From NCBI RefSeq assembly GCF_020085105.1, contig NC_058046.1, forward strand, positions 5,990,675 to 6,054,674: a DNA stretch of 64,000 nt. Direction: 5' to 3'. Below, in pieces: positions 12,573 to 22,535 of this stretch. The stretch is from Siniperca chuatsi (Eukaryota; Chordata; Actinopteri; Centrarchiformes; Sinipercidae). Below the pieces are notes generated by a model, which saw nothing but the letters and a program-made list of their open reading frames with translations, made no database searches and had not been told where the DNA came from. Made by a program: the position numbers and the translations under genes. Every line of letters starts with the position of its first letter. Positions within the stretch are counted from its first letter, which is position 1.

Positions 12573-13060
12573 TTAAATAGGGAGATTCTGTCTGCCTCCT
12601 GAACCCAAACTGGGACAATGGTGTCTGCCCATTAAGAGCTTTGTAGGTGAGTAGAACGATTTTACAGAGAGCCAGTGCAGAAAAGCTAATACTGGAGAAA
12701 TTTGATCTCTTTTCCTAGTTCTTGTCAGTACACATGCCGCAGCATTCTGGATCAACTGGAGAATCTTAAGGGAGTTATTCGGGCAGCCTGTTAATAAGGA
12801 ATTGCAATAATCCGGCCTAGAAGTAACAAATGCATGGACTAGTTTTTCTGCATAATTTTGAGACCGGATGTGCCTGATTTTTGCAATGTTACATAGGTGA
12901 AAGAAGGCAGTCCTTGAAGTTTGTTGCATGTGGGAGTTACAGGATAATTCCTGATTAACTCTGAGGTTTCTTACGGTGGTGCTGGAGACCAGGGCAATGC
13001 CATATAGAGTAACTATATCTTTAAATAATGTGTCTCGAAGATGTTTGGGGCCAAGTACAA
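12573..13060 (-). pseudogene. L2 ORF2 thumb and C-terminal fragment
   Basis: The open frame at 12929-12573 reads TSRTAFFHLCNIAKIRHIRS, then VHAFVTSRPDYCNSLLTGC and QLIQNAAACVLTRTRKRD, all hallmarks of the region downstream of the L2 palm. The preceding bases (about 13060-12930) extend it in frame with VIVLGPKHLRDTLFKDIVTL and a RNLRVN block. After 'SPVLAFLHWLSVKSF' the frame passes into KLLMG and then loses register, so a second deletion is likely. It is a decayed pseudogene. Confidence 0.85.
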
Positions 13061-13070
13061 TAACTTGAAA

Positions 13071-13274
13071 CTACAATAACTGAAAATCCTCAAATAAACA
13101 AATGTTATTTAGAAAGTCACAGAACTGATTGGATACTGCTTTCTCAAGGATCTTAGAGAGAAAGGGAAGGTTAGATATAGGTCTATAGTTGGCTAAAACC
13201 CCTGGATCAAGAGTGGGCTTTTTAAGAAGAGAGTCATGATGCATACTTGTGTGAAAATGTTGGTTCATGACCAT
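13071..13274 (-). pseudogene. L2 reverse transcriptase N-terminal fragment
   Basis: The translation contains 'LLKKPTLDPGVLANYRPISN' followed by LPFLSKILEKAV, the diagnostic opening of L2/CR1-group reverse transcriptases (NYRPISNLPFLSKILE). The frame ends soon after ICLFEDFQ, where the intact enzyme would continue into the fingers and palm. The next recognisable ORF2 sequence is the post-palm region, so a large internal deletion is inferred. Not functional. Confidence 0.85.
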
Positions 13275-13280
13275 TTTGTT

Positions 13281-14570
13281 TCATGATTTTAATTATGGGC
13301 TGACAGAATTGTACAATATGGAATACTGTTCGAATGTTTTTATTTGATCTTAAACTTGCATTTTATATTTTTTCTACGGTGTAATTTCCACCAGAAATCC
13401 TCATTTTTACAGGTTTACAGTTGCAGTTTAAGTTCTGCAGTCACTCTAAACAGTGTCCTCTTACTGCCCAGCTGTTGTAATCCACATGAGAAAAGAGAGG
13501 AGTTGATAAAAATGTTCATAAGTTGCCTTCAACTGTTACATTATATTTTGTTAGCAATATGAAGCAATATTAAGCTTCAGAAGTATGGGTCTGTGCTTTG
13601 CCCTGTGTTTCACCATTTAGGCCAGGTTGCCCAGATCCTCATGTAGGGGGAGTTTGTTTGCCATACGCAGCCTGACAGGAAACTTTGCAGACACTGCTCT
13701 GGGAATTTTTTTAAAATATTTTGGTTTACATGTAAGAATGTGTAATATTATTTATTCTAATACAAAGGCAATACAATTGGACATCAGCCACATGTAAGGC
13801 AGAGAAGGACAGTGTTTCTTGGACAAATAATTAATTTTTGGTTTATTTTTGGGTTTTTGGTTTAACTATTTTTGTCTTTAAGTGTTTAAATGCTGTATTT
13901 ACTTTATATGTGTGTGTGTGTATGTGTGTGTGTGTGGTTTCTGCTTAAAAATATAAATAAAGTCAAAATATGAAAATCTCATGTCTAGATCAATGAAACT
14001 AAATGTAATTTCAGTAAGGCTGTGCATTAATAATACAGAAATGTAGGCAGCATTTGTAATTCTTTTGTTAAACGTATCACAGATATTATGACCAATTTCA
14101 TTATAATATTTTATTAGCTAGATTGCCATAAATATTAATAAATAGCATGCACTCTTGTATTTTTGTAATGTTATGCTGGAGTCAATAAACTATTTAAATT
14201 GAAAATTTTAAAGATCAAATTGAAGCCTATTATATTCTACAAACCATATTCACTACTACTCATTCACATGAGTAAAGCTTTACACATGTATATGTATGTT
14301 TTACTCTAATTTACTTGTGCTGACTCATGTAAATGCCAGTGAAATGAGAGTATTCTGCATGTTGCTTACCCTGACTGAAGCACTTAGCATATTCAGTTTG
14401 TGTTTACATGTCTCACTCACATTGTTTAAATCCCATTTGTTGTGCATGTTAACGTGTTTGCTGCTTCAAATTATGCTGTCACTCACTTCCTTCATCTCTT
14501 CCCTCCACCTCTCCTGTGTGCTCTCTCCTCTTGTCGTCCCTTCTTCCCTTCCTCTCCTGTGCCATGCAAG
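13281..14570. other. AT-rich unique sequence
   Basis: No gene is seen. A short interrupted (TG)n tract lies at about 13909-13936. Confidence 0.45.
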
Positions 14571-14572
14571 CC

Positions 14573-14580
14573 TGTGTGTG

Positions 14581-14612
<32 letters not shown>
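14573..14612 (+). repeat. (TG)n microsatellite
   Basis: TG dinucleotides with one GC interruption. Confidence 0.9.
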
Positions 14613-14639
14613 CAGCGTGATGTGAATGTGATGGAAGCC

Positions 14640-14960
14640 TGGGGGCATTAAAAACAGCCAGGGTTTTGCCATAGTGTTGGTGGGCTCGAGGTCTCCACTG
14701 AGCCGTGATCAGATGGGTCTGGGCCGCTCAGGGACTCGGCCTCAGGCACTCGACAACACCGCCAGCCCCGCCATGTGTGAACACTTGTTCTCTTCAATTA
14801 AAACAGTCATCTGAATATTCCAATCACATTGCTTAATGACAGCTCTTCGCCACGCATGCATGAAATCGAAGTAGAGGTCAATCAGCCCCGATAAGGAACC
14901 TCGATGGGTGGATGGGCTGACCCAGACGCAGAGCCAGCAATCAGAAATATCTAATTAGTT
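14640..14960. promoter_or_regulatory. candidate conserved non-coding element
   Basis: A GC-richer unique block with homeodomain-type motifs (TTCAATTAAAAC, ATTGCTTAATGACAG, TCTAATTAG) and no coding frame. Enhancer function is inference only. Confidence 0.25.
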
Positions 14961-15017
14961 TTCAAACAGGCTAGAAAAGTACTGAAATCTAGGAGTAGTA
15001 TAGTAGTTCTGGGATTT

Positions 15018-15135
15018 GTTGGGTCTCTGTAAATAATATTATAAAGAGTACGGTCTAGACCTGCTCTATAGGAAAAGTGCAATGAGATAACTTCTGTTAT
15101 GATTTGGAGCTATATAAATAAAATTTAATTGAATA
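15018..15135 (+). mobile_element. L2 LINE 3' tail
   Basis: Plus-strand copy of the same tail found elsewhere here. It starts with 'gggtctctgtaaataatatt' and has 'aaaagtgcaatgagataact' before AAATAAAATTTAATTGAAT. Confidence 0.75.
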
Positions 15136-15790
15136 GTTATAATTTGTCTGGCATATAACTGTAGAGCCAAGGTATTTCACAGAACACGGCACTAACACTG
15201 TCAGGGTTGCAAATTAATTACTACCAATGTGAAAATCTATGGAATTACATGTATATATGTAGGAGCTTGTTGTATTGCAGGTACTGTATTTAGCCTTTAC
15301 TTTGTCAGCCTTTTCTGGTCCGTAACCCTCAACTTTTTTGGTCTCAATATTTTCATGACATCAGCAGTTGCGGAGATGTCAAAGTGAATGTGACTGGAGC
15401 TTGTTTAGTGTTGTGTTTCGACAGAGCTTAAAATGCATCAGATAGGAATTATGACAGATTTCTAATTTATTTTTGTATTTTATTAAAAAACAAATGGAAA
15501 ATAGCAATATATAAACTGTAGAAATCTACCGCAACGCAAGACCATTATTACATGGTATTCAGTACAAGCAACGTACACAATACAAAGATTTTAACAATGG
15601 CACCTGCAGGGATGAAACCGAGTCAAAACAAAAATATTAGGACGGCACCTAATTTACATAGAATCTTTGACTTAACTGACTGTAAATTAACTAAACATAG
15701 ATTAATGGTTTTAATAGTACTTTAGCGAGTACATTTCCCCATTAGTCATTAGCTTTATTTGTATTTTAAGTTACTACTCAGAGATAGATA
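15136..15790. other. AT-rich unique sequence, nothing recognised
   Basis: No supported feature. Confidence 0.4.
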
Positions 15791-15796
15791 GATCAC

Positions 15797-15857
15797 GTGT
15801 GTGTATGTGTGTGTGTGTGTATGTGTGTGTATGTGTGTGTGTGTGTGTGTGGTGTGT
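15797..15857 (+). repeat. (TG)n/(TGTA)n microsatellite
   Basis: GT repeats with periodic TATG interruptions. Confidence 0.9.
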
Positions 15858-16254
15858 GAATATGATGTGACATGGCAGGCTTCATGCATGTCACACACAC
15901 TAATGGAAGTGAGGGCAGCCATCACCAGCCGCCAGTCACTACAGGATCATTGTGTATGTGCATTTCAGATTGAGTGTATACACACTTGAGTAGTTGGTAC
16001 TCACTGAGCATAATGACTATTAGTTTGTGAATGCTCACCAGTGTTGGGTACCATGATAACTCTCTTGTGGTAACTGTAGTTTTTGTATTGGTTCACCAGT
16101 ACCAAATTATTTTCTTACATTTCCTTTGTTGAATAGTAACCAAAAAGTCTAAAATGTAGGATGTCCACAAACCTCTAACTGGAGGATTATATGTTTTCAG
16201 CTGTTTCTTAGCATGTGTGTGTGTAGCTGCACTGTGCAGAGTAGTCTGAGTTCA
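15858..16254. other. unique sequence, nothing recognised
   Basis: No supported feature. Confidence 0.35.
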
Positions 16255-16560
16255 TCTGAGCACCTGGGGATTAAAAAACAGTCAAGTTGTTCATTTGAAC
16301 CTGGCCATATTGAGGCCTGGCCAAGTGGGCTCAGGTATGGCAGCTTTTAAATACAGCTCATTACTCATTACTGCCGAGCTCGGGCCCTTTAATTTGTGGA
16401 GCTTGGCAGCTGGACCACCTGGCCACACATTAAACACTAAAGGCTGCTCTCCCTAATGACCGCAGATTAGATCATTACCTTAACAAATCAGAGAGGAGTC
16501 TGCCTGGGCCGAGCTGGCAGCTAGGAGGGACACAGAGAGAGGAAGAGGAAGAGACCGCCG
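16255..16560. promoter_or_regulatory. candidate conserved non-coding element
   Basis: A non-repetitive block with closely spaced motifs: CTCATTACTCATTACTG near 16360, CCTTTAATTTG, CCCTAATGACC and GATTAGATCATTACC near 16464. These are TAAT/ATTA-core sites in GC-richer DNA. Regulatory role is inferred. Confidence 0.3.
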
Positions 16561-17165
16561 GAGTTTACATGCAGGCACACACATGGAATCTGGTTCTGGG
16601 TCAATGTATTGCATGTAATCACATGACAAAGCTTATACACTGAGTGAGAAATCTGATTAAAGTATCATGCCGGTTTATTACAACATTTGTATCAGTAACA
16701 GTATGATTGTAATTGCAGAGATCTGAAAACAAGGTGACAAAAAATAATCAGGCGGGGGCATGAAACAGTCAGCAGCAGTCAGATGATTAGACAGGTTGGA
16801 AACAAACTCCCAGGTTAGTCAAACTTACTTGGAAGAAAAAACAAAGACAAACAGTAAAATTATGACCCACTTCTTGCTTCAACTTTGACCTGCTGTACTT
16901 AGTTTTGTGCACAGTTTTTCTAAAATGAGTGAATATACGAACATATATATGAACATATATACAAATATTTAAATTTGGAATAAAATAAAATGGGGGTGCA
17001 CACGCTAGTGGGCAGAGTATGGAGTAAGACGCCATTTTCAGGGTTCCTGCTGAGTTGGTAATATTTCTAATTAAAACAGCTACTCCTACATAAAAACTAG
17101 TCTAGAAGTACACTAAGACATCATTAGAACACCAAAAGTTGAACTGGGCAAGGGCATCGATCTGA
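16561..17165. other. unique sequence, possibly 5' UTR of the following LINE at its end
   Basis: AT-rich sequence. The last 120 bases before 17166 may be LINE 5' UTR, but I cannot place the element's 5' boundary. Confidence 0.3.
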
Positions 17166-17803
17166 ATGGCGGAAAAGCTCAAAAAATACAAATACAATGG
17201 TAACACTCCACGGCCTGCAAGAACCATGAGGTAGACTACACAGACTCCAGGTAACCAGGACCAATCCTCGCCCACACGGACCGAAAGTTCAGGAATGGCC
17301 GCTGAGGAAATTAAAGCAGATTGAGGTGTCCTTCGTGAGGGGAGAGATTTCTACAATTATAAGGGAGGGAGTGCACTATTGGAGGATTTTAATGCCCTCA
17401 AATCAAAACTACAGGCTGTGTGATCAAAAATCGCAAATAATTTGGCCGCAGTCCGCTCAGAAATTGACCATATGAAGGCAGACATCCAGGACATGAAGGG
17501 TAGATTATCAACATGGTCAGATGAAGTGGTTTCACTACAAGCCACGGTAACCAGCCTTCAAAACCAGGTGGAAACTCTAAAGGCTGATGCGAGGACATGG
17601 AGGGGAGGATGAGATGGGGCAATATCCAGATAGTCGGCATTGATGAACAACCGGACTCCAGCTTTCCTAAAACTGTCTCGAAAGTTATCAGAGAAGTTTT
17701 GCAGCTGGACTGGGACATAAAGATAGATTGCTCGCACCGCACCTTAACCCCCAGGAAAGTAAGAGATCATGGGAAGCCACGGGCGATCCTCGCCAAGTCT
17801 TAG
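17166..17803 (+). pseudogene. Tx1/L1-like ORF1p remnant
   Basis: The frame begins MAEKLKKYKYNGNTPRPA at 17166 and is broken by stops. It then shows a coiled-coil stretch (EIDHMKADIQDMKGRLSTWS, then VVSLQATVTSLQNQVETLKA) followed by the RNA-binding RRM-like segment GNIQIVGIDEQPDSSFPKTV and the conserved 'CSHRTLTPRK' and KPRAILAK motifs. This is the order of L1/Tx1 ORF1 proteins (coiled coil, RRM, CTD), which trimerise and coat the LINE RNA. The C-terminal domain is missing after AILAKS. Non-functional. Confidence 0.8.
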
Positions 17804-18317
17804 TACCTTAATGTTATCTCTATTATTATTATTTTCCTATTATTTCTAACGTTACCTCACAAGTAGCCATTCAAATAAAAGACTTTTCATATATCCACTG
17901 AATTTAATTCTATAGGTAATTCAGATGATGATCATATCACAAGGAGCTGTCGACTACTATATTAGGCTCTGTAGGAGCCTTTAAACTGATATATTTATTC
18001 TTTTTCATATTTTAGCACACCGCGAGCACAGTCAACTTAATCTAGACCGTGCACTTTTGCTGCTTTCTTTAGCAGCTAGGGACCAGGTCCCACCATCTTA
18101 CTACTAATGTTAGTTAGCTGTAGTTTTATTAGCAATTTGTTTGTTTCTGTTCTGATCCCCCACAACAAGGGCACCATCTTTTTTCTGCATCCAGATTCTT
18201 ATTGCTTCCGTTGAAGCTGAAAAACTGCTACAGCTGTAGTAAATACTTTACGTTATCCCACTCCTTTTGGTTTCATTGTGCATTTCCACTCCCCATTACC
18301 CACACCCGAATATACAT
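17804..18317 (+). other. LINE spacer or ORF2 5' region, endonuclease not recognisable
   Basis: AT-rich DNA between the ORF1 remnant and the first recognisable ORF2 sequence. An apurinic-type endonuclease domain would be expected here in an intact element but no motif is visible, so a deletion is inferred. Confidence 0.4.
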
Positions 18318-18692
18318 GATCTACTTGTACACAGACAAATCATCTAATACAGTACAGAGAATAAAATCACAGGTCACCTTTGTTACAAAACCAGATAAAA
18401 TTACAGAATCCTTTGCAGAGTTTAATAAATCCTTATATAAGAACACAGACACTTGTTCCAATGATGCAAAACTTGCAGAGTTTCTGAATCACATAAAATT
18501 AGCTGAACTGATGGCTAAGGAGCCAGATAAACCAATTGAAAAATGGGAGATCAAGCAGGTGATTTCAACACTTAAAAACAATGAAAGCCCAGGTCCAGAC
18601 GGATATATTAATTAGAGTTCTATAAAACTTTTAAAGACTTGTTGTCGCTGCTGTAACTAAAAGCATACCATCATGCTTTAGAATCGAAAACC
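18318..18692 (+). pseudogene. Tx1/L1-like ORF2, segment before RT
   Basis: The frame reads NTVQRIKSQVTFVTKPDKIT and continues to 'ISTLKNNESPGPDGYI', the SPGPDG box that opens the L1/Tx1 reverse transcriptase. A frameshift follows, then EFYKTFKDLLSLL, an in-frame stop, and LKAYHHALESKTM. At 18693 the sequence switches abruptly to a different LINE. The target continues only after about 20041, with part of the RT missing, so the nested insertion was accompanied or followed by loss of target sequence. Confidence 0.8.
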
Positions 18693-20010
18693 ATGGCGCC
18701 GTGGTGCCTGATGGCAGTCTTGGCTAGACGAGTCAATCAGATAATCATATTAATCACTCAAACAAGGCTGCAGGCCCCGATGGGAGTCCTTCAACATGTC
18801 TTCAACCTGAGCCTGAGTCTTCAAAGGGTCCCCATTCTGTGGAAGACATCTTGCCTCGTTCCTGTGCCGATGACGCCACGCCCCAGTGGCTCCAAGGACT
18901 ACAGACCGGTGGCACTGATCTCCCACATAATGAAGACCCTGGAGAGACAACTCCTGGACCCCCTTCAGTTCGCCTACCAGCCCCGGCTGGGAGTTGAGGA
19001 CACCATCATCTACCTGCTTAACCGCATCCACACCCACCTGGACAGGCCGGCAAGCACGGTGAGGATCATGTTTTTTGACTTCTCCAGGGCCTGCCCTGCT
19101 GGGAGAGAAGCTGGCAGCGATGCAGGTGGATACCCCCCTTGTGTCCTGGATTGTGGACTACCTGACTGGCAGACCACAGCACGTGCGCCTGCAGCACTGT
19201 GTGTCGGACAGCGTGGTCAGCAACACTGAGGCCCCTCAGGGGACTGTCCTCTCTCCCTTCCTCTTCACCATCTACACCACAGACTTCAGCTACCACACAA
19301 GGTCCTGCCACCTTCAGAAGTTTTCTGATGACTCTGCTGTGGTGGGATGTATCAGCGGTGTTGATGAGACGGATTACAGGGCTGTGGTGGGTAACTTTGT
19401 TTCATGGTGTGAGCAGAACCATCTGCAGCTCAATGCGACAAAGTCAAAGGAGCTGGTTGTAGATCTACGGAGGGCCAAGGCACCAGTGACCCCGGTTTCC
19501 ATCCAGGGGGTCAGTGTGGACATTGTGGAGGACTACAAGTACCTAGGAGTACACTTAGATAACAAACTGGACTGGACCAAGAACACTCAAGCTGTTTACA
19601 GGAAGGGCCAGAGCCGCCTCTATTTTCTGAGGAGGCTGAGGTCCTTCAACATCTGCCGGACAATGCTGAAGATGTTCTTTGAGTCTGTGGTGACCAGTGC
19701 TATGCTGTATGCTGTTGCATGCTGGGGCAGCAGGTTAAAGGTAGCGGACACAAACAGACTCAACAAACTGATCCGTAAGGCCAGTGACATTGTGGGGGTG
19801 GAGCTGGACTCTCTGGCGGTGGTGTCAGAGAGGAGGATGCTGGCCAAACTACACACCATCTTGGACAGTGTCTCCCACCCGCTCCATGACGTGCTGGTCA
19901 AGCAAAGGAGCACCTTCAGCGGAAGACTCATCCCACCAAAAAGCACCACAGAGCGCCACAGGAAGTCATTCCTGCCTGTGGCCATCAAACTATTTAACTC
20001 CTCCCTCTAA
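18693..20010 (+). pseudogene. Rex1/CR1-like reverse transcriptase
   Basis: The N-terminal half is spread over shifting frames: an NKAAGPDG box near 18759, then SKDYRPVALISHIMKTLER and LDPLQFAYQPRLGVEDTIIY, then FFDFSRA, where a short deletion removes the usual FNTI and shifts frame. From about 19100 the frame stays open to 20010: LGEKLAAMQVDTPLVSWIVD, 'APQGTVLSPFLFTIYTTDFS', the catalytic box KFSDD (19318-19332), 'LGVHLDNKLDW' and a C-terminus ending RHRKSFLPVAIKLFNSSL. The catalytic Asp pair is kept but the usual Y/F-A-D-D alanine is Ser. The enzyme would copy LINE RNA at the target site. This copy is dead because of the N-terminal breaks. Confidence 0.8.
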
Positions 20011-20040
20011 GGGTTAGTCTGTTTGACCCTAGGTCACTAA
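18693..20040 (+). mobile_element. Rex1/CR1-like LINE inserted in ORF2 of the Tx1-like LINE
   Basis: A 5'-truncated non-LTR element consisting almost entirely of reverse-transcriptase sequence in the same orientation as its host LINE. Flanking sequence on both sides belongs to the Tx1-like ORF2. Family assignment (Rex1/Babar group of the CR1 clade) rests on recalled general similarity of the RT and C-terminus, so the clade is firmer than the name. Confidence 0.75.
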
Positions 20041-20041
20041 A

Positions 20042-20886
20042 CTGGACATTGAAACAAACATTAAAACAGTTCAGATTTGGCCCTAACTTTATAAATTGGA
20101 TACAGACACTCTACTGGTCACAGCAGGCTGCTGTCAAAGTTGATGCTTGTAGATCAAGGAGATTTACATTGGAACGTGGATGCAGATAAGGCTGCTTGGA
20201 ATTGAAATAAATAAAGAAGAGCATAAATGATCACTTTATGCAGACAATATAATATTATATTTGACAAATCCTACATCAACAATACCACATTTAAGAGGCT
20301 TATTTCTCAGTTTGGGTATTATTCAGGATACAAGGTAAATGTGGATAAAACAGAGGCTGTGGATATAATGGCAGGATCCCACAAAGTGAAAAACTTCAGA
20401 GTTGATTTAAATGGCCCAATTAAATACCTTGGTATATACATCCCCCCGTCTTTACAGAATCTGTATGATGCTAATTAGAGTAAAATAATTAGGTGCATTA
20501 GTAATGATCTGGAACACTGGTCTATGCTCCCTTTGTCTCTACTAGGTCGCATTGAAAGTTTTCGTATGAATATTCTACCTAGATTACTTTATTTGTTATG
20601 TTATCTATAGAAATTCCTAAACCCACCTTTGAGAACTTGCATAAAATAATTTCGATATTTATATGGCAAAAACAGCGCCCTAGAATTAGACTCAAAACTT
20701 TACAGTTATCTAAGCCAAATGGAGGCCTTAAACTTCCACATTTAAAATATTATTTTTGGGCTGCACAAATGTGAAACCTCTGTGTGGATTCAGAATGGCA
20801 CATACACACGTTGGCTAAATATGGAAAAACGTATGGCCCTGTTAGTGGCCCTTTAAGTCCTACCTTTTCTGGATGCTCCTATAAAA
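20042..20886 (+). pseudogene. Tx1/L1-like ORF2, RT palm to thumb remnant
   Basis: ORF2 resumes as WTLKQTLKQFRFGPNFINWI, then 'QTLYWSQQAAVKVDACRSRR' and ERGCR followed by a stop where the RQGCPLSP box should continue. A gap follows, then a frame with SLYADN-like residues across a frameshift, then FGYYSGYKVNVDKTEAV and 'PIKYLGIYIPPSLQNLYDAN' (20227-20478). Further frames give DLEHWSMLPLSLLGRIESFR and MNILPRLLYL. The order matches L1/Tx1 RT motifs after the palm. There are several stops and at least one internal deletion. Confidence 0.8.
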
Positions 20887-20889
20887 GAA

Positions 20890-21525
20890 ATGGTAGACTG
20901 GATCAAGACTACTCTTAAAATTTGGAATAAAATACAATCAGCTTTTGGATTACCGAAGCGAATTTCATCATTAATAAGCATTGGATCTATGAAGAGCTTT
21001 ACACCAAATAATTTAGACATCAGCTTTAGAAAATGGTCAGACCATGGCCTGGTTTATCTGCACCAGTTATTCAGTTGCGATAATCTTAAGACATTTGAAC
21101 AGCTGATAAATGATTTAAATCTTCTCAGGACAGACTTCTTTCAATACTTGCAGCTAAGAGCATTTCTGACAACACACAAGGAGTGGGGAAAACTTATAAA
21201 ACCTACCCCTATAGAAAAGTTTCTAATAGAAAAACAAAGGGGAAATGATATCATATATTTTTATCCATGAATCTACATAACTCCCTACAGATTAGGCAGA
21301 GATGGGAAGCGGAAATGAACATGGTCATATCACAGGGCACCTGGGAGGAGGTGTGCACTGAGGCACACCTGGTTACAAATTCAAACACGTGCAGGGAATT
21401 CAAATGGAAAATAATCACTGTATTTTTTGGAAACACCAGAAATAATATCCAAAATGAGCTCAACACACTCCAGCTCATGCTGGAGGAATTGTGGAATACA
21501 CATTGCCAATCACACACACTTTATT
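20890..21525 (+). pseudogene. Tx1/L1-like ORF2 C-terminal region with zinc knuckle
   Basis: Two consecutive open stretches (20890-21270 and 21267-21527) cover the ORF2 C-terminus. Characteristic segments are ISFRKWSDHGLVYLHQLF, then 'WEEVCTEAHLVTNSNTCREF' and KWKIITVFF. After a one-base shift, 21478-21525 reads CWRNCGIHIANHTHFI, the Cys/His knuckle at the end of L1/Tx1 ORF2. The cysteine and histidine ligands are intact although the reading frame is broken. The rest of the tail is lost. Confidence 0.8.
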
Positions 21526-21859
21526 AATACAATGAGGTTTATCCCGTAATGGTGTTCAGCCCTCCTACTTACTTTTATATTCCCTCTATAAACATATCCC
21601 ACACAACACCCTATCTTTTTCTAGAGTAAATACTGCGCTTGTAATTTTACATTAGCTATTGTACCTTGGAGTGGACATTTATTATCCTAACTGGGTTCGT
21701 TAACACGCTTGTAGGTGTGTATATATGTATGTATATGTATGTATGTTTTTCTATATATTTTTTAGATGTTGTTTTTATTTGTCTCATTTGCTTATTATTT
21801 GAATATAATGTACAAATGTTGCCTGCAGCTGCTAAAAGAAAGAAGAAAATGTATATATT
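21526..21859 (+). other. 3' UTR of the Tx1-like LINE
   Basis: Non-coding AT-rich sequence following the ORF2 remnant, with GTAT-rich stretches at 21716-21745. It is interrupted at 21860 by the solo LTR and continues at 22481. Confidence 0.6.
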
Positions 21860-21864
21860 GTACT
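21860..21864 (+). repeat. target-site duplication GTACT (left)
   Basis: Identical to 22476-22480 on the other side of the LTR. Confidence 0.85.
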
Positions 21865-22475
21865 TGTTACGACCTGTGCCCTAACCTTTGAGTTTCTCTG
21901 TTGTCTCTGTCTGTTTCTCTCTGTGTCATTGTTGTAGGCATGGCACCCTTCTCTCCACGGACTCCTGACTCATCACCCAACACACCTGCTCCAAGCCGCA
22001 CACCTGCAATTCATCCACTAATCAAGCACTGCAGTTTATCAACCCTGGTCTTCCTTCTACTCATCACCAGATTGTTGTTTCAACTCATGTGGTAGTTCAC
22101 ATCCTGGCTCCTAGGCGATGCAATCTAGTATATTTTTGGCTTGTTCTAACTTTGTTCTCCTTGTGCTCAGGATTACTGTCTGCCTTGCCCAGCCACACTG
22201 CCTGCCTGCCTGTCTGTCTGTCTGCCTCACTCAGCAACATTGCCTACCTGTCTGTCTGCCTCACTCAGCAACATTGCATGCCTGCCTGTCAGCCTTGCTT
22301 GGTTTTAGCCGCACAGCCACACGCACCTCCGGACTAGGACCTCGGTGATTCCTCATCTCCGTCCTCTGGTTCCCTTCCCTCAACCCCATCAAGTCTCTGA
22401 ACTATACAATAAACTCCTTACCTCTTAATCACCTCTCTGAGTCTGCATTTGAGTCTGTCTTTGTGAATTGTAACA
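21865..22475 (+). mobile_element. solo LTR (Gypsy-type) with 5-bp target duplication
   Basis: The 611-bp unit starts TGTTACGACC and ends GAATTGTAACA, with TG...CA ends and short inverted termini (TGTTAC/GTAACA). It is flanked by a perfect direct repeat GTACT (21860-21864 and 22476-22480). An AATAAA signal lies at 22408-22413, about 60 bases before the end, followed by 'ctgcatttgagtctgtct', typical of teleost Gypsy LTRs. There is no internal region, so LTR-LTR recombination deleted the body. Orientation from the poly(A) signal is plus. Confidence 0.85.
22206..22275 (+). repeat. two tandem copies of a ~35-bp unit inside the solo LTR
   Basis: The block 'ctgtctgcctcactcagcaa' plus CATTGC occurs twice in succession, with a CTGC/CTGT tract around it. 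This is internal slippage or duplication within the LTR. Confidence 0.8.
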
Positions 22476-22480
22476 GTACT
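22476..22480 (+). repeat. target-site duplication GTACT (right)
   Basis: Identical to 21860-21864. Confidence 0.85.
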
Positions 22481-22535
22481 GTTGTTGATGAAAACTAAAA
22501 ATTAAGTTAAAAAAAGAACAAGATAAAAAAAAAAC

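Larger units (their letters stand above)
11868..13280 (-). mobile_element. L2 LINE, internally deleted, 5'-truncated
   Basis: On the minus strand the order is: reverse-transcriptase start (13274-13071), later ORF2 (about 13060-12573), 3' UTR (12570-11870) and an A-rich tail ending near 11868. The 3' UTR is shared with 5737-6190 and 3981-4160. The RT palm, including the catalytic Asp pair, is missing between the two coding blocks. The flush 3' end and missing 5' part fit a dead, 5'-truncated LINE insertion. Confidence 0.85.
17166..22535 (+). mobile_element. Tx1/L1-like LINE, degenerate, with two nested insertions
   Basis: In order: ORF1 remnant (17166-17803), spacer (17804-18317), ORF2 before the RT core (18318-18692), a nested Rex1/CR1-like LINE (18693-20040), ORF2 resuming inside the RT domain (20042-20886) and running to the C-terminal zinc knuckle (to about 21525), then 3' UTR split by a solo LTR (21865-22475) and an A-rich tail near 22535. 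Both ORFs carry stops and frameshifts. The endonuclease and part of the RT core are missing. Because two other elements sit inside it, this is the oldest of the three insertions. Confidence 0.85.

Noticed and set aside
19620-19988. 122-codon minus-strand ORF
   Set aside because: Antisense shadow of the Rex1/CR1-like reverse transcriptase.
22195-22280. CRISPR-like or regulatory array
   Set aside because: Only two long units plus CTGC/CTGT slippage within an LTR; no spacers.
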